In this document: positions 25,744 to 36,217 of the stretch, piece by piece
How the letters are laid out: the number at the start of each line of letters is the position of its first letter
How positions within the stretch are numbered: the stretch's first letter is position 1
Origin: Erythrobacter neustonensis
Lineage (GTDB): Bacteria; Pseudomonadota; Alphaproteobacteria; Sphingomonadales; Sphingomonadaceae
Length of the DNA: 64,000 nucleotides
Assembly (NCBI RefSeq): GCF_001663175.1
Contig: NZ_CP016033.1
Location: forward strand, 2,356,001 to 2,420,000
Direction of reading: 5' to 3'
Translations under genes and position numbers: made by a program
The notes under the pieces: generated by a model
Seen by the model: the letters and a program-made list of their open reading frames with translations, nothing else
Database searches by the model: none
Told to the model about the DNA's origin: nothing

Positions 25744-28700
25744 GCGGCGGCAACGGCCTCGTCCATCCCTTGCAGGACAACCAGCTGCTGGCCGCAGACC
25801 CGGAAGCGAATGTCTGGCTTTCGGCGTCGGCGGGGACGGGCAAGACGCAGGTTCTCTCCGCGCGCGTGCTGCGACTGCTGCTGCGCGAGGATGTCGCGCC
25901 GTCGCAGATCCTGTGCCTCACTTTCACCAAGGCCGGCGCCGCCGAGATGGCCAACCGCATCAACGCGGTTCTGGCGCGCTGGGTGCGTTTGCCGGAAACC
26001 GCGCTTGCAAAGGAACTCAGGCATCTGGGAGCCGATTTTGATCCGGAGACGATCGCGCGCGCGCGAAGTCTGTTTGCCAGCGTGCTCGATTGTCCGGGCG
26101 GCGGCCTGCGGATCGATACGATCCACGCCTTTGCCCAGTTCCTGATCGGCAATTTCCCCGAGGAGGCCGGGCTTGCCCCCGGAACGGTGGTGCTCGACGA
26201 TCGCAGCCGCGAATTGCTGGCGCGCGAAGTGCTCACCGATCTGTTCGAGGAAGCCGAACGCACGAATGACGTCCGCGTGCTCGACGGGCTCGCTCTCTTT
26301 ACCACCCGCAAGGATCCTGGCGCGCTCCACAAGTGGCTGATGCGCGCTGCCGATGCGCACGAGATGTGGGAAGGGCCCGGAAGCTGGCAATCGCCGATGG
26401 CGGCGCGGGTGCGCCAGACGCTTGGAATGCCGGCGGACGCGGACGCGGACGAGGCGTGGGCCGCGGAGCCGCTGGATCCCGATATCTTCCCCGATGATGC
26501 GCTGATCGCGATGCTGCCAGCGCTCGACGCCTGGAAAACAGCCAAGACCGGAATTGAGAGTGCCGCGTTCATCAGGCAATGGGTGAACATGGCGTTGGCC
26601 GATCGGGTGTTGGCGGTATCGCGATTTCTCTCGACCGTGCTGAAGGCCGATGGCGAACCGCGCAAGATGGACGGCGCGGTCAAGCACGATCCCGACATAC
26701 CGGCCTATCAGCAAGTTATCGCCGACGCGCTGCGCGAATACGAAACCCGGCGCGCGATGCTGTCCTGCGCCGAGATCGTTACGTCTTCGCTCGAAATCGG
26801 ACGGGCGTTCGCGGTGCGCTGGGAAGCGCGCAAGGCGCGTGAGGGCCTGCTCGATTTTCCCGACCTGATCCGCAAGGCGGCCAGCCTGCTCGAACAGTCC
26901 GATGCCGCGGACTGGATCCGCTACAAGCTCGATCGCCATTTCGATCACATCCTGATCGACGAGGCGCAGGATACCAACCAGAACCAGTGGGATATCGTCG
27001 AGGCGCTGATCGACGACTTCTTCAGCGGTGAAGGCGCGCGCGGTGACAAGCTGCGCACGATCTTCACCGTCGGCGATTACAAGCAGGCGATCTTCGGATT
27101 TCAGGGCACCAGTCCCGAAAACTTCGCCAAGGCCAAAGTGCGCATACACGCAAGGATCGAAGCCGCGCGGCACGGCATCCGGACATCGCGCGAGAACCGG
27201 CGCGAACCGGGTTGGCACGATCTTGACCTCGGCCGGTCCTTCCGCACCGCCGATATCGTGCTAGGTTTCGTCAACCGGGTGATCGCGCATCTGGGCTTTG
27301 GCGAATTCGGGCTCGACAAGCCGCCGACCGATCATGTTGGCGCGCAGCGTCCCGGGCTGGTCACGCTGTGGCCTCCGGTGATGCCCGACAAGGGCGAGAC
27401 ACAGAGCGACGATGATATCACCGATGACGGTGCGGCGAGCGGCGAGCAGAACTGGTTGCCCCGTCACGATACGCTGCTGGCCGACCGGATCGCGCAGCAG
27501 GTGCAGCGCTGGGTCAGCGGGGCCGAGCCGTTCGTTCTCGAAAAGGGGACGCGTCGTCACGCGGCCGCTGGAGACGTCATGGTGCTGGTGCGCCAGCGCA
27601 AGGAACTCGCCGCGCAGATCGTGGCCAAGCTTTATGCGCGCGGTGTGCCGGTTGCCGGGGTCGATCGGCTGCGGCTGGGTGCGCCGCTGGCGGTCAGGGA
27701 CGTGCTGGCGGCGCTGCGCTTTGCCGCGCAGCCGCAGGACGATCTCAGCCTCGCAAACCTACTTGCCTCGCCGCTGATCGGGTGGAGCCAAGACGACATT
27801 CTGGCGCATGTCCCGCGTCCCGCAAAGGTGCGCCTTTGGGACCACTTGCGGCGGCCGGATGCGCCTGAGCCGGTGCTCGAAACCGCCGAGCGCCTGCGCG
27901 ATCTGTTGCGGCGCACGGATTATCAGACTCCGCAGGCGCTCATCACTTGGCTCCTGACCGGCCCGTGGCAGGGCCGGGCGCGGCTGGTCGAACGGCTGGG
28001 GGCCGAGGCCAACGATCCGCTCGACGAACTGATCAACGCCGCCTTCGCCTACGAAGCCGAGCATTGGCCCAGCCTTTCGGGTTTCATCGCGTGGTTCGAT
28101 GCCGGGACGGGCGATCTCAAACGCGATTCGGATGCGGCGAGCGGGCAGGTCAGGGTGATGACCGTGCACGGATCGAAGGGCTTGCAAGCCCCGATCGTGA
28201 TCCTCGCCGATGCAACCGGTGCGCCGGGGGAGGCGGGCGATCTTGCACTCGACGATGCGCCGCTTGGCCACAAGCCCGATCGCCGCCGCGCCGTTCCGTT
28301 GCCGCCGCTGACCAAGGACGAGAAGCGCGGCCCCATCGTCGAGGCTGAGGAAGCGCGCAAGCGGGCCGCGCTGCAGGAGCATTGGCGGCTGCTGTATGTC
28401 GCGATCACGCGCGCGGAAGAGGCGCTGTTCATCGGCGGATCGCTCAACCGCAACGAGGCGAAGAAGCGCGTTCCGCATGACGACAGCTGGTATGCAAGGC
28501 TCGCCCCGCTGTTCGAGGGCGAAGAACTGCCCGACAATCTGTGGGGCTGGCGCAAGGAATGGGGCGAGGCTGCCGAACCACTGGTGAGCGATGCCGACAT
28601 CCACCCCGATGCACCCGCCCAAGCCAGCCTGCCCGACTGGGCGGTGACCCCGATCGGGCCAGAACCGCGCCCGCCGCGCCCGCTCGCGCCTTCGGCCGCA

Positions 28701-29288
28701 GGCGAGGATGGCGCAGGCCAGCCGCCGCTCGATCCGCAGGCCAACCGCCTTGCCGCCCGGCGCGGGAGCCTGATCCATGCCCTGCTCGAACGCCTGCCCG
28801 ACGTGCCGCCTGCCGAACGCGTGGAGGCGGCGCGCGGCTGGTTGCTGCGGCAGGCAGCGGACATTGCGGACGACGCGCGGGAGGAGATGCTCGCCGCCGC
28901 GCTTGGCGTGATCGGCGATCCCGCCTTTGCCGCGCTGTTTTCGCCCGCGGCGCTTGCCGAAGTGCCCTTGGCCGCGACCGTTGGCGGGGTGGTGGTGGCA
29001 GGCACCGCCGACCGGTTGCTGATCGAGGATTCGAGCGTGACCGTGGTCGATTTCAAGACCACCCGGCGACCACCGGTAAGCGCTGCCGATATTCCGGTTG
29101 CGACCATCCGCCAGATGGCTGCCTATGTCGCGGCGCTCGAGACGATCTACCCCGGCCGCGCGGTGCGCGCGCTGGTGCTTTACACCCATGCGCCGCAGAT
29201 GTTCGAACTCGACCCGCCGACACTGTCGCTACACAAGAACGCGTTGCAGATGCCGCAGCAATCCTTGTTACCAGCCCATATTGAGTGA
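25740..29288 (+). CDS. addA: AddA helicase-nuclease subunit (UvrD/RecB-like)
   Basis: 1182 residues. Walker A SASAGTGKTQVLSAR at 28-42, motif II DHILIDEAQDTNQNQW near 405-420, motif III GDYKQAIFGFQG, and motif VI VAITRAEEALF near 890-900 give a complete superfamily 1A helicase. The C-terminal nuclease has GSLIHALLERLP, Asp1091 (GTADR), Asp1104 and Lys1106 (VVDFKTT), so both AddA and AddB carry a nuclease. The ATG overlaps the addB stop. AddAB is the usual alphaproteobacterial replacement for RecBCD. Confidence 0.95.
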   Translation: MSGGNGLVHPLQDNQLLAADPEANVWLSASAGTGKTQVLSARVLRLLLREDVAPSQILCLTFTKAGAAEMANRINAVLARWVRLPETALAKELRHLGADFDPETIARARSLFASVLDCPGGGLRIDTIHAFAQFLIGNFPEEAGLAPGTVVLDDRSRELLAREVLTDLFEEAERTNDVRVLDGLALFTTRKDPGALHKWLMRAADAHEMWEGPGSWQSPMAARVRQTLGMPADADADEAWAAEPLDPDIFPDDALIAMLPALDAWKTAKTGIESAAFIRQWVNMALADRVLAVSRFLSTVLKADGEPRKMDGAVKHDPDIPAYQQVIADALREYETRRAMLSCAEIVTSSLEIGRAFAVRWEARKAREGLLDFPDLIRKAASLLEQSDAADWIRYKLDRHFDHILIDEAQDTNQNQWDIVEALIDDFFSGEGARGDKLRTIFTVGDYKQAIFGFQGTSPENFAKAKVRIHARIEAARHGIRTSRENRREPGWHDLDLGRSFRTADIVLGFVNRVIAHLGFGEFGLDKPPTDHVGAQRPGLVTLWPPVMPDKGETQSDDDITDDGAASGEQNWLPRHDTLLADRIAQQVQRWVSGAEPFVLEKGTRRHAAAGDVMVLVRQRKELAAQIVAKLYARGVPVAGVDRLRLGAPLAVRDVLAALRFAAQPQDDLSLANLLASPLIGWSQDDILAHVPRPAKVRLWDHLRRPDAPEPVLETAERLRDLLRRTDYQTPQALITWLLTGPWQGRARLVERLGAEANDPLDELINAAFAYEAEHWPSLSGFIAWFDAGTGDLKRDSDAASGQVRVMTVHGSKGLQAPIVILADATGAPGEAGDLALDDAPLGHKPDRRRAVPLPPLTKDEKRGPIVEAEEARKRAALQEHWRLLYVAITRAEEALFIGGSLNRNEAKKRVPHDDSWYARLAPLFEGEELPDNLWGWRKEWGEAAEPLVSDADIHPDAPAQASLPDWAVTPIGPEPRPPRPLAPSAAGEDGAGQPPLDPQANRLAARRGSLIHALLERLPDVPPAERVEAARGWLLRQAADIADDAREEMLAAALGVIGDPAFAALFSPAALAEVPLAATVGGVVVAGTADRLLIEDSSVTVVDFKTTRRPPVSAADIPVATIRQMAAYVAALETIYPGRAVRALVLYTHAPQMFELDPPTLSLHKNALQMPQQSLLPAHIE

Positions 29289-29357
29289 ACGGCGGGCCGC
29301 ATTAGATTGCACAAGCAACGCCGGCACCCCTATGAAGGCCGGCAAAGGAGACAGATA

Positions 29358-29678
29358 ATGGCAACCGTGAATGTAACCGATGCGAGCTTTGCCGCCGATG
29401 TGCTGAACAGCGAAACCCCGGTGCTGGTGGATTTCTGGGCGGACTGGTGCGGCCCGTGCAAGATGATCGCGCCTGCGCTCGAGGAAATCAGCGACGAGCT
29501 TGGTGACAAGGTCAAGATCGCCAAGGTCGACATCATGGAAAACACCGATGTCGCAGCCCAGATGGGCGTGCAGTCGATCCCGCTGATGCTGTTGTTCAAG
29601 AATGGCGAAGTCGTCGCGCGCAAGCTTGGCGCTGCGCCCAAGAGCCAGCTCAAGGCCTGGCTCGAAAGCGAACTCTGA
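29358..29678 (+). CDS. trxA: Thioredoxin
   Basis: General protein disulfide reductase. It has 106 residues, and ATG 29358 follows AAAGGAG at 29344-29350. The active site is [11 protein letters not shown] with Cys31 and Cys34. The cis-proline segment [15 protein letters not shown] is typical. It follows addA by 69 bases and precedes a strong bidirectional terminator. The addA-trxA order is common in alphaproteobacteria, with no known mechanistic link. Confidence 0.96.
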   Translation: MATVNVTDASFAADVLNSETPVLVDFWADWCGPCKMIAPALEEISDELGDKVKIAKVDIMENTDVAAQMGVQSIPLMLLFKNGEVVARKLGAAPKSQLKAWLESEL

Positions 29679-29733
29679 TCGCCCGCTCGTCTCCGGCACG
29701 TGTTGGAGACACATGAGACACTGTCCAGAACGC

Positions 29734-29783
29734 AAAAACCCGCCCCTGCCGCGCATGATGCGGCGACAGGGGCGGGTTGATTT
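29734..29783. terminator. Bidirectional Rho-independent terminator between trxA and the IMPase gene
   Basis: A 12-bp stem, AACCCGCCCCTG (29737-29748) with CAGGGGCGGGTT (29767-29778), extends inward by CCGC/GCGG around a 7-base loop. T-rich ends lie on both sides (TTGATTTT on plus, five T's on minus). It fits the convergent genes on either side. Confidence 0.85.
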
Positions 29784-29840
29784 TGCGGCATGGACATACC
29801 CCGCAGGCTGGCAGCGCGCGGGCAGGTAGGAAAGCCCTGT

Positions 29841-30635
29841 CTAGCCCAGCGCGCGGCCGACGAAGGCATCCCAGATTGCGGGCGATGATGCGCCCACCAG
29901 TCCCGGCGCATCGTGCTGGTCGACCCGGTAGGCGCTGCCGTCGAGCCGGGCTGCCTTTCCGCCGGCCTCGTTCAGCCACAACACGCCCGCGGCATGATCC
30001 CAGGCGAGCGTGCGCTGGAAACTCGACACGTCGTTTTCGCCCAGCGCGAGGCGCGGATATTGTTCGGCAGCGCAACGCGGAATGTCGACCAGCGTGTAAT
30101 GCGGTGCCAATTTTTCATCGACCATTGCCGATTGTTCGGGGGTCAGAAAAATCCGGCTGACCGCGGTGACGGGCGGGGTCTGCCCGGTGGTGCGCGCGAT
30201 GACCTGTTCACCGTTCACGAATGCGCCCGCCCCGCGTTGCGCGTGGCAGAACCGGTCTTTCAGCGGATCGTAGATCCACCCCGCCACCGTCTCGCCCGCA
30301 TCGGCGAGCGCGATGATGATTCCGAAGGGTTCCTTGCCTTCGGCAAAATTGGCCGTCCCGTCGAGCGGATCGATGATCCAGCACTGGTGCTTGAGGTGGT
30401 CGAGCACTGCCTTGTCGGCATGCACCGCTTCCTCGCCCACCACCGCGACCCCGGGGGCAAGCCGGGTCAGCGCCTCGGTCAGGAAGGCTTCGACCTCGAG
30501 GTCGACGATCGTGACCGGATCGTCCTTGCCCTTCATTTCGACCTCACCGGCGGCAAGGTTGCGAAACCGCGGCAACATCGAACGCTGCGCGGCAAACCGC
30601 ATCAGGTCGTGGATTTCATCGTTCAAAGCGCTCAC
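29841..30635 (-). CDS. Inositol monophosphatase family phosphatase
   Basis: 264 residues. Metal-binding motifs are complete: GKDDPVTIVDLEVE, GEEAV, the IMPase signature WIIDPLDGTANF, and C-terminal WDHAAGVLWLNEAGG. The family includes inositol-1-phosphatase, CysQ and HisN-type histidinol-phosphate phosphatases; motifs alone do not separate them. The GTG start at 30633-30635 overlaps the argJ stop (GTGA), so it is translationally coupled to arginine synthesis. That coupling makes an amino-acid role such as histidinol phosphatase conceivable. Confidence 0.9.
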   Translation of the reverse strand: MSALNDEIHDLMRFAAQRSMLPRFRNLAAGEVEMKGKDDPVTIVDLEVEAFLTEALTRLAPGVAVVGEEAVHADKAVLDHLKHQCWIIDPLDGTANFAEGKEPFGIIIALADAGETVAGWIYDPLKDRFCHAQRGAGAFVNGEQVIARTTGQTPPVTAVSRIFLTPEQSAMVDEKLAPHYTLVDIPRCAAEQYPRLALGENDVSSFQRTLAWDHAAGVLWLNEAGGKAARLDGSAYRVDQHDAPGLVGASSPAIWDAFVGRALG

Positions 30636-31858
30636 GAACGATAATCCGCGTTGATCGCGATGTAGCCATGCGTGAGATCGCAGGTCCACACGATCGCGTG
30701 GCCATCGCCAAGCCCGAGATCGACCGCGATATCGATTTCCTCGCCCTTCAGGTGCGCGGCGACGGGGGCCTCGTCGTAATCTTCGACCGGAACCCCGTTG
30801 CGCGCGGCCCAGACCCCGCCGAACGCAATCGACAGCCGGTCGCGGTCCGCCGGCTCGCCGGCCTTGCCCACCGCCATGACCACGCGGCCCCAATTGGCAT
30901 CCTCGCCCGCGATCGCGGTCTTGACCAGCGGCGAATTGGCGATCGCCAGCCCGATCGTGCGCGCGCTGGCATCGCTCGCCGCGCCGCTTACCCGGATGGT
31001 GATGAACTTGCGCGCGCCTTCGCCATCGCGCACCACGAGCTGCGCGAGTTGACGGCAGACATCGGTCAACGCCGCGGCAAAGGCATCCGCGCCCGCGCTG
31101 TCCCAGTTTTCGATCCGCGGGTTGCCGGCCTTGCCGGTCGCGAATGCCATCACCGTGTCGCTGGTCGACGTATCGCCATCGACGGTGATGCAGCTGAACG
31201 TCGCGGCGTTCGCGCGTTCCAGCGCCTCTTGCAGGAAGGCCGGCGCCACGTCGGCATCGGTGAAGACATAACCCAGCATCGTCGCCATATCGGGGGCGAT
31301 CATGCCCGATCCCTTGATGATCCCCGCCAGTTCCACGCGGTAGGGCCCGATCATCGCAGCTGCGCCCGCGCCCTTGGTGAAAGTGTCGGTGGTACCGATC
31401 GCATTGGCGGCATCCTCCCACCCGCACGGCTGCGCATTGAGCGCGGCGGCGATCCCGGCCTCGGCCTTGTCGATCGGCAAGGGCACGCCGATCACGCCGG
31501 TCGAGGAGACGAACACATCGTCGAGACCGCAGCCCAGCGCCCCCGATACCTGCGCCCGGATCGCTTCGACCGCGGCGCGTCCGCGCCAGCCGGTAAAGGC
31601 GTTGGAATTGCCCGCATTGACCACCAGCGCCCGTGCGCGGCCCAGCTTCACCGCCTCGCGGCCCAGTTCGACTTCGGACGAGGCGCAGGCGCTCTTGGTG
31701 AAGACCCCTGCGGCACTGGTGCCCTCGGCCAGTTCGGCGATCGTCAGGTCGCAGCGATCCCATGTCTTGTACCGCGCCCGGGCAACGCGCAGCGTGACGC
31801 CCGCAATTGCAGGAAGCGCGGGGAAGGGGCGGGCGAGGGGGGAACGATCGATCTGCAT
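30632..31858 (-). CDS. argJ: Bifunctional glutamate N-acetyltransferase / ornithine acetyltransferase
   Basis: Transfers acetyl from N-acetylornithine to glutamate in the cyclic arginine pathway; some members also use acetyl-CoA. It has 408 residues. The self-cleavage site is in [20 protein letters not shown], with the nucleophile Thr193 becoming the N-terminus of the beta chain. GNSNAFTG and the C-terminal [15 protein letters not shown] are conserved. It is the first of a two-gene minus-strand operon with the IMPase-family gene and diverges from the small exported protein at 31947. Confidence 0.95.
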   Translation of the reverse strand: MQIDRSPLARPFPALPAIAGVTLRVARARYKTWDRCDLTIAELAEGTSAAGVFTKSACASSEVELGREAVKLGRARALVVNAGNSNAFTGWRGRAAVEAIRAQVSGALGCGLDDVFVSSTGVIGVPLPIDKAEAGIAAALNAQPCGWEDAANAIGTTDTFTKGAGAAAMIGPYRVELAGIIKGSGMIAPDMATMLGYVFTDADVAPAFLQEALERANAATFSCITVDGDTSTSDTVMAFATGKAGNPRIENWDSAGADAFAAALTDVCRQLAQLVVRDGEGARKFITIRVSGAASDASARTIGLAIANSPLVKTAIAGEDANWGRVVMAVGKAGEPADRDRLSIAFGGVWAARNGVPVEDYDEAPVAAHLKGEEIDIAVDLGLGDGHAIVWTCDLTHGYIAINADYRS

Positions 31859-31946
31859 GGCTTACGGCCTCTATAAGCCCGCGCGCATGGCGTAAATCGG
31901 CAAATCGGGTGGACGAAGCGCCCGCGATTACCTATCTGACGCAGCG

Positions 31947-32222
31947 ATGACCCGGCGCTTTCTAGCCTTTCTGGCCCTGCTTACAGGGCTCGTCGCCTTT
32001 GGCGGCCCGGCGAACGCGTCGCTGGCCGAGGCGCTGGCCTGCGGATCGAGCATTGCTGCGGCAAGCGGGGACGAAGCGCAGGGTTGCGAACACGTCGCGA
32101 TCCAGCCGGTGCCTGCGACCGTTCATGAAAGCCGCGAGATCGAAGCGCCCGAGCGGCGCGCCCCGCGGCCCGATGCGCTGCGTCTGCCGGTCTTGATGGG
32201 GATCGAACGCGCCTTCGAATAG
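31947..32222 (+). CDS. Small exported protein upstream of secA
   Basis: 91 residues. A Sec signal peptide, MTRRFLAFLALLTGLVAFGGPANA, is probably cut after ANA at 24. The mature 67 residues have two cysteines (LACGSS, GCEHV) and a charged, Pro/Arg-rich tail. No family recognised. In some bacteria a secreted protein upstream of secA (SecM in E. coli) controls secA translation, but there is no arrest motif that I recognise here, and the 132-base gap to secA argues for caution. Confidence 0.65.
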   Translation: MTRRFLAFLALLTGLVAFGGPANASLAEALACGSSIAAASGDEAQGCEHVAIQPVPATVHESREIEAPERRAPRPDALRLPVLMGIERAFE

Positions 32223-32354
32223 GCGCGCATTCGTTCGACTTTCCCGTTTCCGGGCGCGCCCCGATCCGGCTTGGCGCGCCGTGATTTTTTCAAAAGCTTC
32301 TGCATGACGCCCGCATTGCGACGGGCGGCGGCTGCGAATCAAAGGCCTATTTCC

Positions 32355-35117
32355 ATGTTCGAGAACCTCATCAAATCCGTCTTCGGCTCGGCGAACGAGC
32401 GTTACATCAAGTCCGCCCAGAAAATCGTTGCGCAGGTCAACGGCCTCGAACCCCAGCTTCAGGCGCTGTCGGACGAAGAACTGCAGGGCCAGACCGCCAA
32501 GCTGCGCGGGTTGATCGATGGCGGCGCATCGCTCGATGATATCCTGCCCGAAGCCTTTGCGACGGTGCGCGAGGCATCGGTGCGCGTGTTCGGGATGCGC
32601 CATTTCGATGTCCAGCTGATCGGCGGCCTCGTGCTCCACCGCGGCGAGATCGCCGAAATGCGCACCGGCGAAGGCAAGACCCTGATGGCGACGCTCGCGG
32701 TGTACCTCAACGCGCTCGAAGGCAAGGGCGTGCACGTGGTGACGGTGAACGATTACCTCGCCCGCCGCGACGCGGCCGAGATGGGCAAGCTCTACAACTG
32801 GCTCGGCCTGACCGTCGGCGTGATCGTCCCCGGCATGCCCGAGGAATACAAGCGCGACGCCTACAATGCCGACATCACCTACGGCACCAACAACGAATTC
32901 GGCTTCGATTACCTGCGCGACAACATGAAGCACGAACGCAGCGGCATGGCGCAGCGGCCGTTCAACTTCGCGATCGTCGACGAGGTCGATTCGATCCTGA
33001 TCGACGAAGCGCGCACCCCGCTGATCATCTCCGGCCCGACCGAGGACAAGAGCGAGCTTTACGTCCAGCTCGATCAGGTCGCGCGCGAGATCCCGATCGA
33101 ATGGCTCGACATCGACGAGAAGTCCAAGCGCGTCCAGCTGACCGAGGACGGGCTCGAGCAGGTCGAGGCGCTGCTGATCGAGAAGGGCCTGCTGGCGAGC
33201 GACAATCTCTACGATGTCGAGAACACGCAGGTCGTCCATCACCTCGACCAGGCGCTGGTCGCCAATTTCGCTCGCAAGCGCGACACCGACTACATCGTCA
33301 AGGACGACAAGGTCGTGATTATCGACGAATTTACCGGCCGCATGATGGATGGCCGGCGCTGGTCGAACGGTCTGCACCAGGCGGTCGAAGCCAAGGAAGG
33401 CGTGCGGATCGAGCCCGAAAACCAGACGCTCGCCTCGATCACCTTCCAGAACTATTTCCGCATGTATCCCAAGCTTTCGGGCATGACCGGGACCGCGGCG
33501 ACCGAAGCGGCCGAATTCTGGGACATCTACAAGGTCGGGGTGGTCGAAATCCCGACCAACCTGCCCGTCGCCCGCATCGACGAGGACGACGAATTCTACA
33601 AGAACACCGCCGACAAGTTCGGTGCGATCGCGCGGGCAATCCGCGAGAAGCAGGAGATCGGCCAGCCGGTGCTGGTCGGCACCGTGTCGATCGAGAAGTC
33701 CGAACTGCTCAGCAACTATCTCGACAAGGAAGGCGTGCAGCACTCGGTGCTGAACGCCCGCTTCCATGAACAGGAAGCGCGCATCGTGGCGCAGGCAGGG
33801 CGGCTTGGCGCGGTGACGATCGCGACCAACATGGCGGGCCGCGGCACCGACATCCAGCTGGGCGGCAATGTCGAATACCGCGTGCTCGACGAATTGGGCG
33901 ACATGCCCGAGGGCCCCGAACGCGATGCCGCCGTCGCGCGGATCAAGGCCGAAGTCGCCGCCGAGAAGGATCAGGTGCGCGCTGCAGGCGGTCTGTTCGT
34001 GCTGGGCACCGAACGCCACGAATCGCGCCGGATCGACAACCAGCTGCGCGGCCGTTCGGGCCGTCAGGGCGATCCGGGCCTGTCGCGCTTCTACCTCTGC
34101 CTCGAAGACGATCTGCTGCGCATCTTCGGCCCCGATACGCTGTTCTCCAAGATGATGAATTCCAACCTTGCCGATGGCGAGGCGATCGGTTCCAAGTGGC
34201 TTTCGAAGGCGATCGAGACCGCGCAGAAGAAGGTCGAGGCGCGCAATTACGACATGCGCAAGCAGGTCGTCCAATACGACGACGTGATGAACGACCAGCG
34301 CAAGGTCGTCTATGAACAGCGCTCGGAAATCATGGACAGCGAAGCGGTCGACGATGTCGTGCTCGACATGCGCCACGACACGGTCAACGCGATGGTGGGC
34401 GCTGCTTGCCCTCCGGGTTCCTATCCCGAACAATGGGATATTGCCGGGCTCAAGGCGCGCACCGAGGAGATCTTCGGCTTCGTTCCGCCTTATGACGAAT
34501 GGCTCGCCGAAGACGAGGTGGAGCCCGAAATGCTCGAAGAGCGTCTGCGCGCGCTGACCGATCAGATGATGGCCGACAAGATGGGCGAGCAGGACCATTC
34601 GATCTGGCGGATGATCGAAAAGGACGTGCTGCTGCGCCAGCTCGACCATCACTGGAAGGAGCACCTTTCGACGCTCGACGCGCTGCGGCAGGTAATCTGG
34701 ATGCGCGGGATCGCGCAGAAGCAGCCGATCAACGAATACAAGCAGGAAGCCTTCGTGCTGTTCGAAACCATGCTCGACGATCTGCGCGAGGAGGTGACGA
34801 AGATCCTGTTCCGCGCCGAACTGCGCTTCGAAGAGCCCGCGCCCGCAGCCTTGCCCGAACTGCCCGATTTCCTGACCGGTCACATCGATCCGCTGACCGG
34901 CCTCGACAATTCGGATGATGGCGACGGATCGGAGATGCGCCCCGAACTGTTCGGCTCGCTCGCCGGCAGCCCGCGCGCAGCCTTCGGGCCGGGCGGGGTC
35001 AACCCGGAGAACCCGTGGGCGAACCTCGATATCAGCCGCAATGCGCTGTGCCCGTGCGGGTCGGGCAACAAGTACAAGCATTGCCACGGCGCGGTTGGCG
35101 CGAACCAGACTGTCTGA
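32355..35117 (+). CDS. secA: Preprotein translocase ATPase SecA
   Basis: Motor that pushes unfolded preproteins through SecYEG. It has 920 residues. Walker A MRTGEGKT spans 102-109, Walker B DEVDS begins at Asp209, and [11 protein letters not shown] and [15 protein letters not shown] mark NBD1/NBD2. The C-terminal zinc motif has Cys899, Cys901, Cys910 and His911 ([13 protein letters not shown]), which binds SecB. I chose ATG 32355 ([16 protein letters not shown]), the family N-terminus; in-frame sequence upstream to 32271 is not SecA-like. Confidence 0.97.
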   Translation: MFENLIKSVFGSANERYIKSAQKIVAQVNGLEPQLQALSDEELQGQTAKLRGLIDGGASLDDILPEAFATVREASVRVFGMRHFDVQLIGGLVLHRGEIAEMRTGEGKTLMATLAVYLNALEGKGVHVVTVNDYLARRDAAEMGKLYNWLGLTVGVIVPGMPEEYKRDAYNADITYGTNNEFGFDYLRDNMKHERSGMAQRPFNFAIVDEVDSILIDEARTPLIISGPTEDKSELYVQLDQVAREIPIEWLDIDEKSKRVQLTEDGLEQVEALLIEKGLLASDNLYDVENTQVVHHLDQALVANFARKRDTDYIVKDDKVVIIDEFTGRMMDGRRWSNGLHQAVEAKEGVRIEPENQTLASITFQNYFRMYPKLSGMTGTAATEAAEFWDIYKVGVVEIPTNLPVARIDEDDEFYKNTADKFGAIARAIREKQEIGQPVLVGTVSIEKSELLSNYLDKEGVQHSVLNARFHEQEARIVAQAGRLGAVTIATNMAGRGTDIQLGGNVEYRVLDELGDMPEGPERDAAVARIKAEVAAEKDQVRAAGGLFVLGTERHESRRIDNQLRGRSGRQGDPGLSRFYLCLEDDLLRIFGPDTLFSKMMNSNLADGEAIGSKWLSKAIETAQKKVEARNYDMRKQVVQYDDVMNDQRKVVYEQRSEIMDSEAVDDVVLDMRHDTVNAMVGAACPPGSYPEQWDIAGLKARTEEIFGFVPPYDEWLAEDEVEPEMLEERLRALTDQMMADKMGEQDHSIWRMIEKDVLLRQLDHHWKEHLSTLDALRQVIWMRGIAQKQPINEYKQEAFVLFETMLDDLREEVTKILFRAELRFEEPAPAALPELPDFLTGHIDPLTGLDNSDDGDGSEMRPELFGSLAGSPRAAFGPGGVNPENPWANLDISRNALCPCGSGNKYKHCHGAVGANQTV

Positions 35118-35142
35118 CGCTGTTGGCGGGGGGAGATAGGCG

Positions 35143-35898
35143 ATGATCGGCGCGGTCCCGGTGCTGCTTGCGGCAGCATTTCTGGTGACCGCGCTGCTCT
35201 ATGCCAGCGTCGGCTTCGGCGGGGGTTCGACCTATTCGGCGCTGCTCGCGCTGTCGGGGCTCGATTACCGGCTGCTCCCGCTGGTCAGTCTGGCGTGCAA
35301 CATCGTGGTCGTGACCGGGGCGAGCATCCGTTTTGCGCGCGCCGGTCTGACCCCATGGAAAAAGGCGGCGGTGATCGTCCTTCTGGGCGCACCGGCGAGT
35401 TTCCTTGGCGGGCTGACCCCGATCAAGGAAGCGACCTTCCTTGCGCTGCTCGGCGGCAGTCTGGTGCTGACCGCGCTGACCATGCTGATTCCCGTGCGCG
35501 AGGCTGAAGGGGGGAGGGCCACCAGGGCCGCGCGCTATATGCCGCTGGCGGCTGTGCCCCTTGGCTATTTCGCAGGATTGGTGGGGATCGGCGGGGGGAT
35601 ATTTCTGGCGCCGCTGCTGCACCTTGCCCGCTGGCATTGTGCGCGAGGCATCGCCGCGACCGCGAGCCTGTTTATCCTCGTCAATTCGATCTTCGGGCTT
35701 GGCGGGCAGGTAATCAAGCACGGCCCCGGCTTGCTGGGGCAGGCGCTGGGCGCGGCGTTGCCGCTGCTGGTGGCGGTGGTGATCGGCGGGCAGATCGGCA
35801 GCCTGATGGCAGCGCGGCTGTTGCCGCCGCACTGGATCCGCTGGCTCACCGCATTGCTGGTCGCGGTCGTCGGCGTGCGCCTGCTGGCGGGGATCTGA
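35143..35898 (+). CDS. TauE/SafE-family membrane permease
   Basis: 251 residues, almost wholly hydrophobic, with about eight membrane segments in two repeated halves. The first half contains YASVGFGGGSTYSALLALSG and the second YFAGLVGIGGGIFLAPLLHLARW; these paired glycine-rich motifs define the family, whose members export sulfite, sulfonates or other small anions. A GGGGGAGA ribosome binding site lies about 8 bases before the ATG. It follows secA by 25 bases and may be co-transcribed. The substrate cannot be told from sequence. Confidence 0.87.
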   Translation: MIGAVPVLLAAAFLVTALLYASVGFGGGSTYSALLALSGLDYRLLPLVSLACNIVVVTGASIRFARAGLTPWKKAAVIVLLGAPASFLGGLTPIKEATFLALLGGSLVLTALTMLIPVREAEGGRATRAARYMPLAAVPLGYFAGLVGIGGGIFLAPLLHLARWHCARGIAATASLFILVNSIFGLGGQVIKHGPGLLGQALGAALPLLVAVVIGGQIGSLMAARLLPPHWIRWLTALLVAVVGVRLLAGI

Positions 35899-35997
35899 CA
35901 GCGCGGCCCGCTGCTGCCGCGCAAGACGTGCAAAAATCACGCACGCCAAAGGCCGCGACAATCGCGGTCAGTCAGCGCTGGATCTGGAAGAAGAAAT

Positions 35998-36072
35998 TGG
36001 CTCCCCGAGTAGGATTCGAACCTACGGCCAAGTGATTAACAGTCACCTACTCTACCGCTGAGCTATCGGGGA
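35998..36072 (-). tRNA. tRNA-Asn (anticodon GTT)
   Basis: A 75-base cloverleaf on the minus strand. Acceptor TCCCCGA (36066-36072) pairs with TCGGGGA, then discriminator G and encoded CCA at 35998-36000. Anticodon loop CTGTTAA with GTT; T-arm GGTTCGAATCC. Confidence 0.97.
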
Positions 36073-36217
36073 GCAACTCTTCCAAGCGGTGTCAGGAAGA
36101 GCGGAAGCGCGCCTATATGGGGGGCGGATTCGGATTGCAAGAGGGTTTTGTCACTCTGTTTGCGCTTAATGCATTTTGCGTGTCGCGAGGGGGTGAAAAG
36201 CGCCCCGCACAAGCGCA

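Noticed and set aside
31947..32222. SecM-like arrest peptide upstream of secA
   Set aside because: It is exported and next to secA, but no recognisable arrest motif is present and the gap to secA is over 130 bases.
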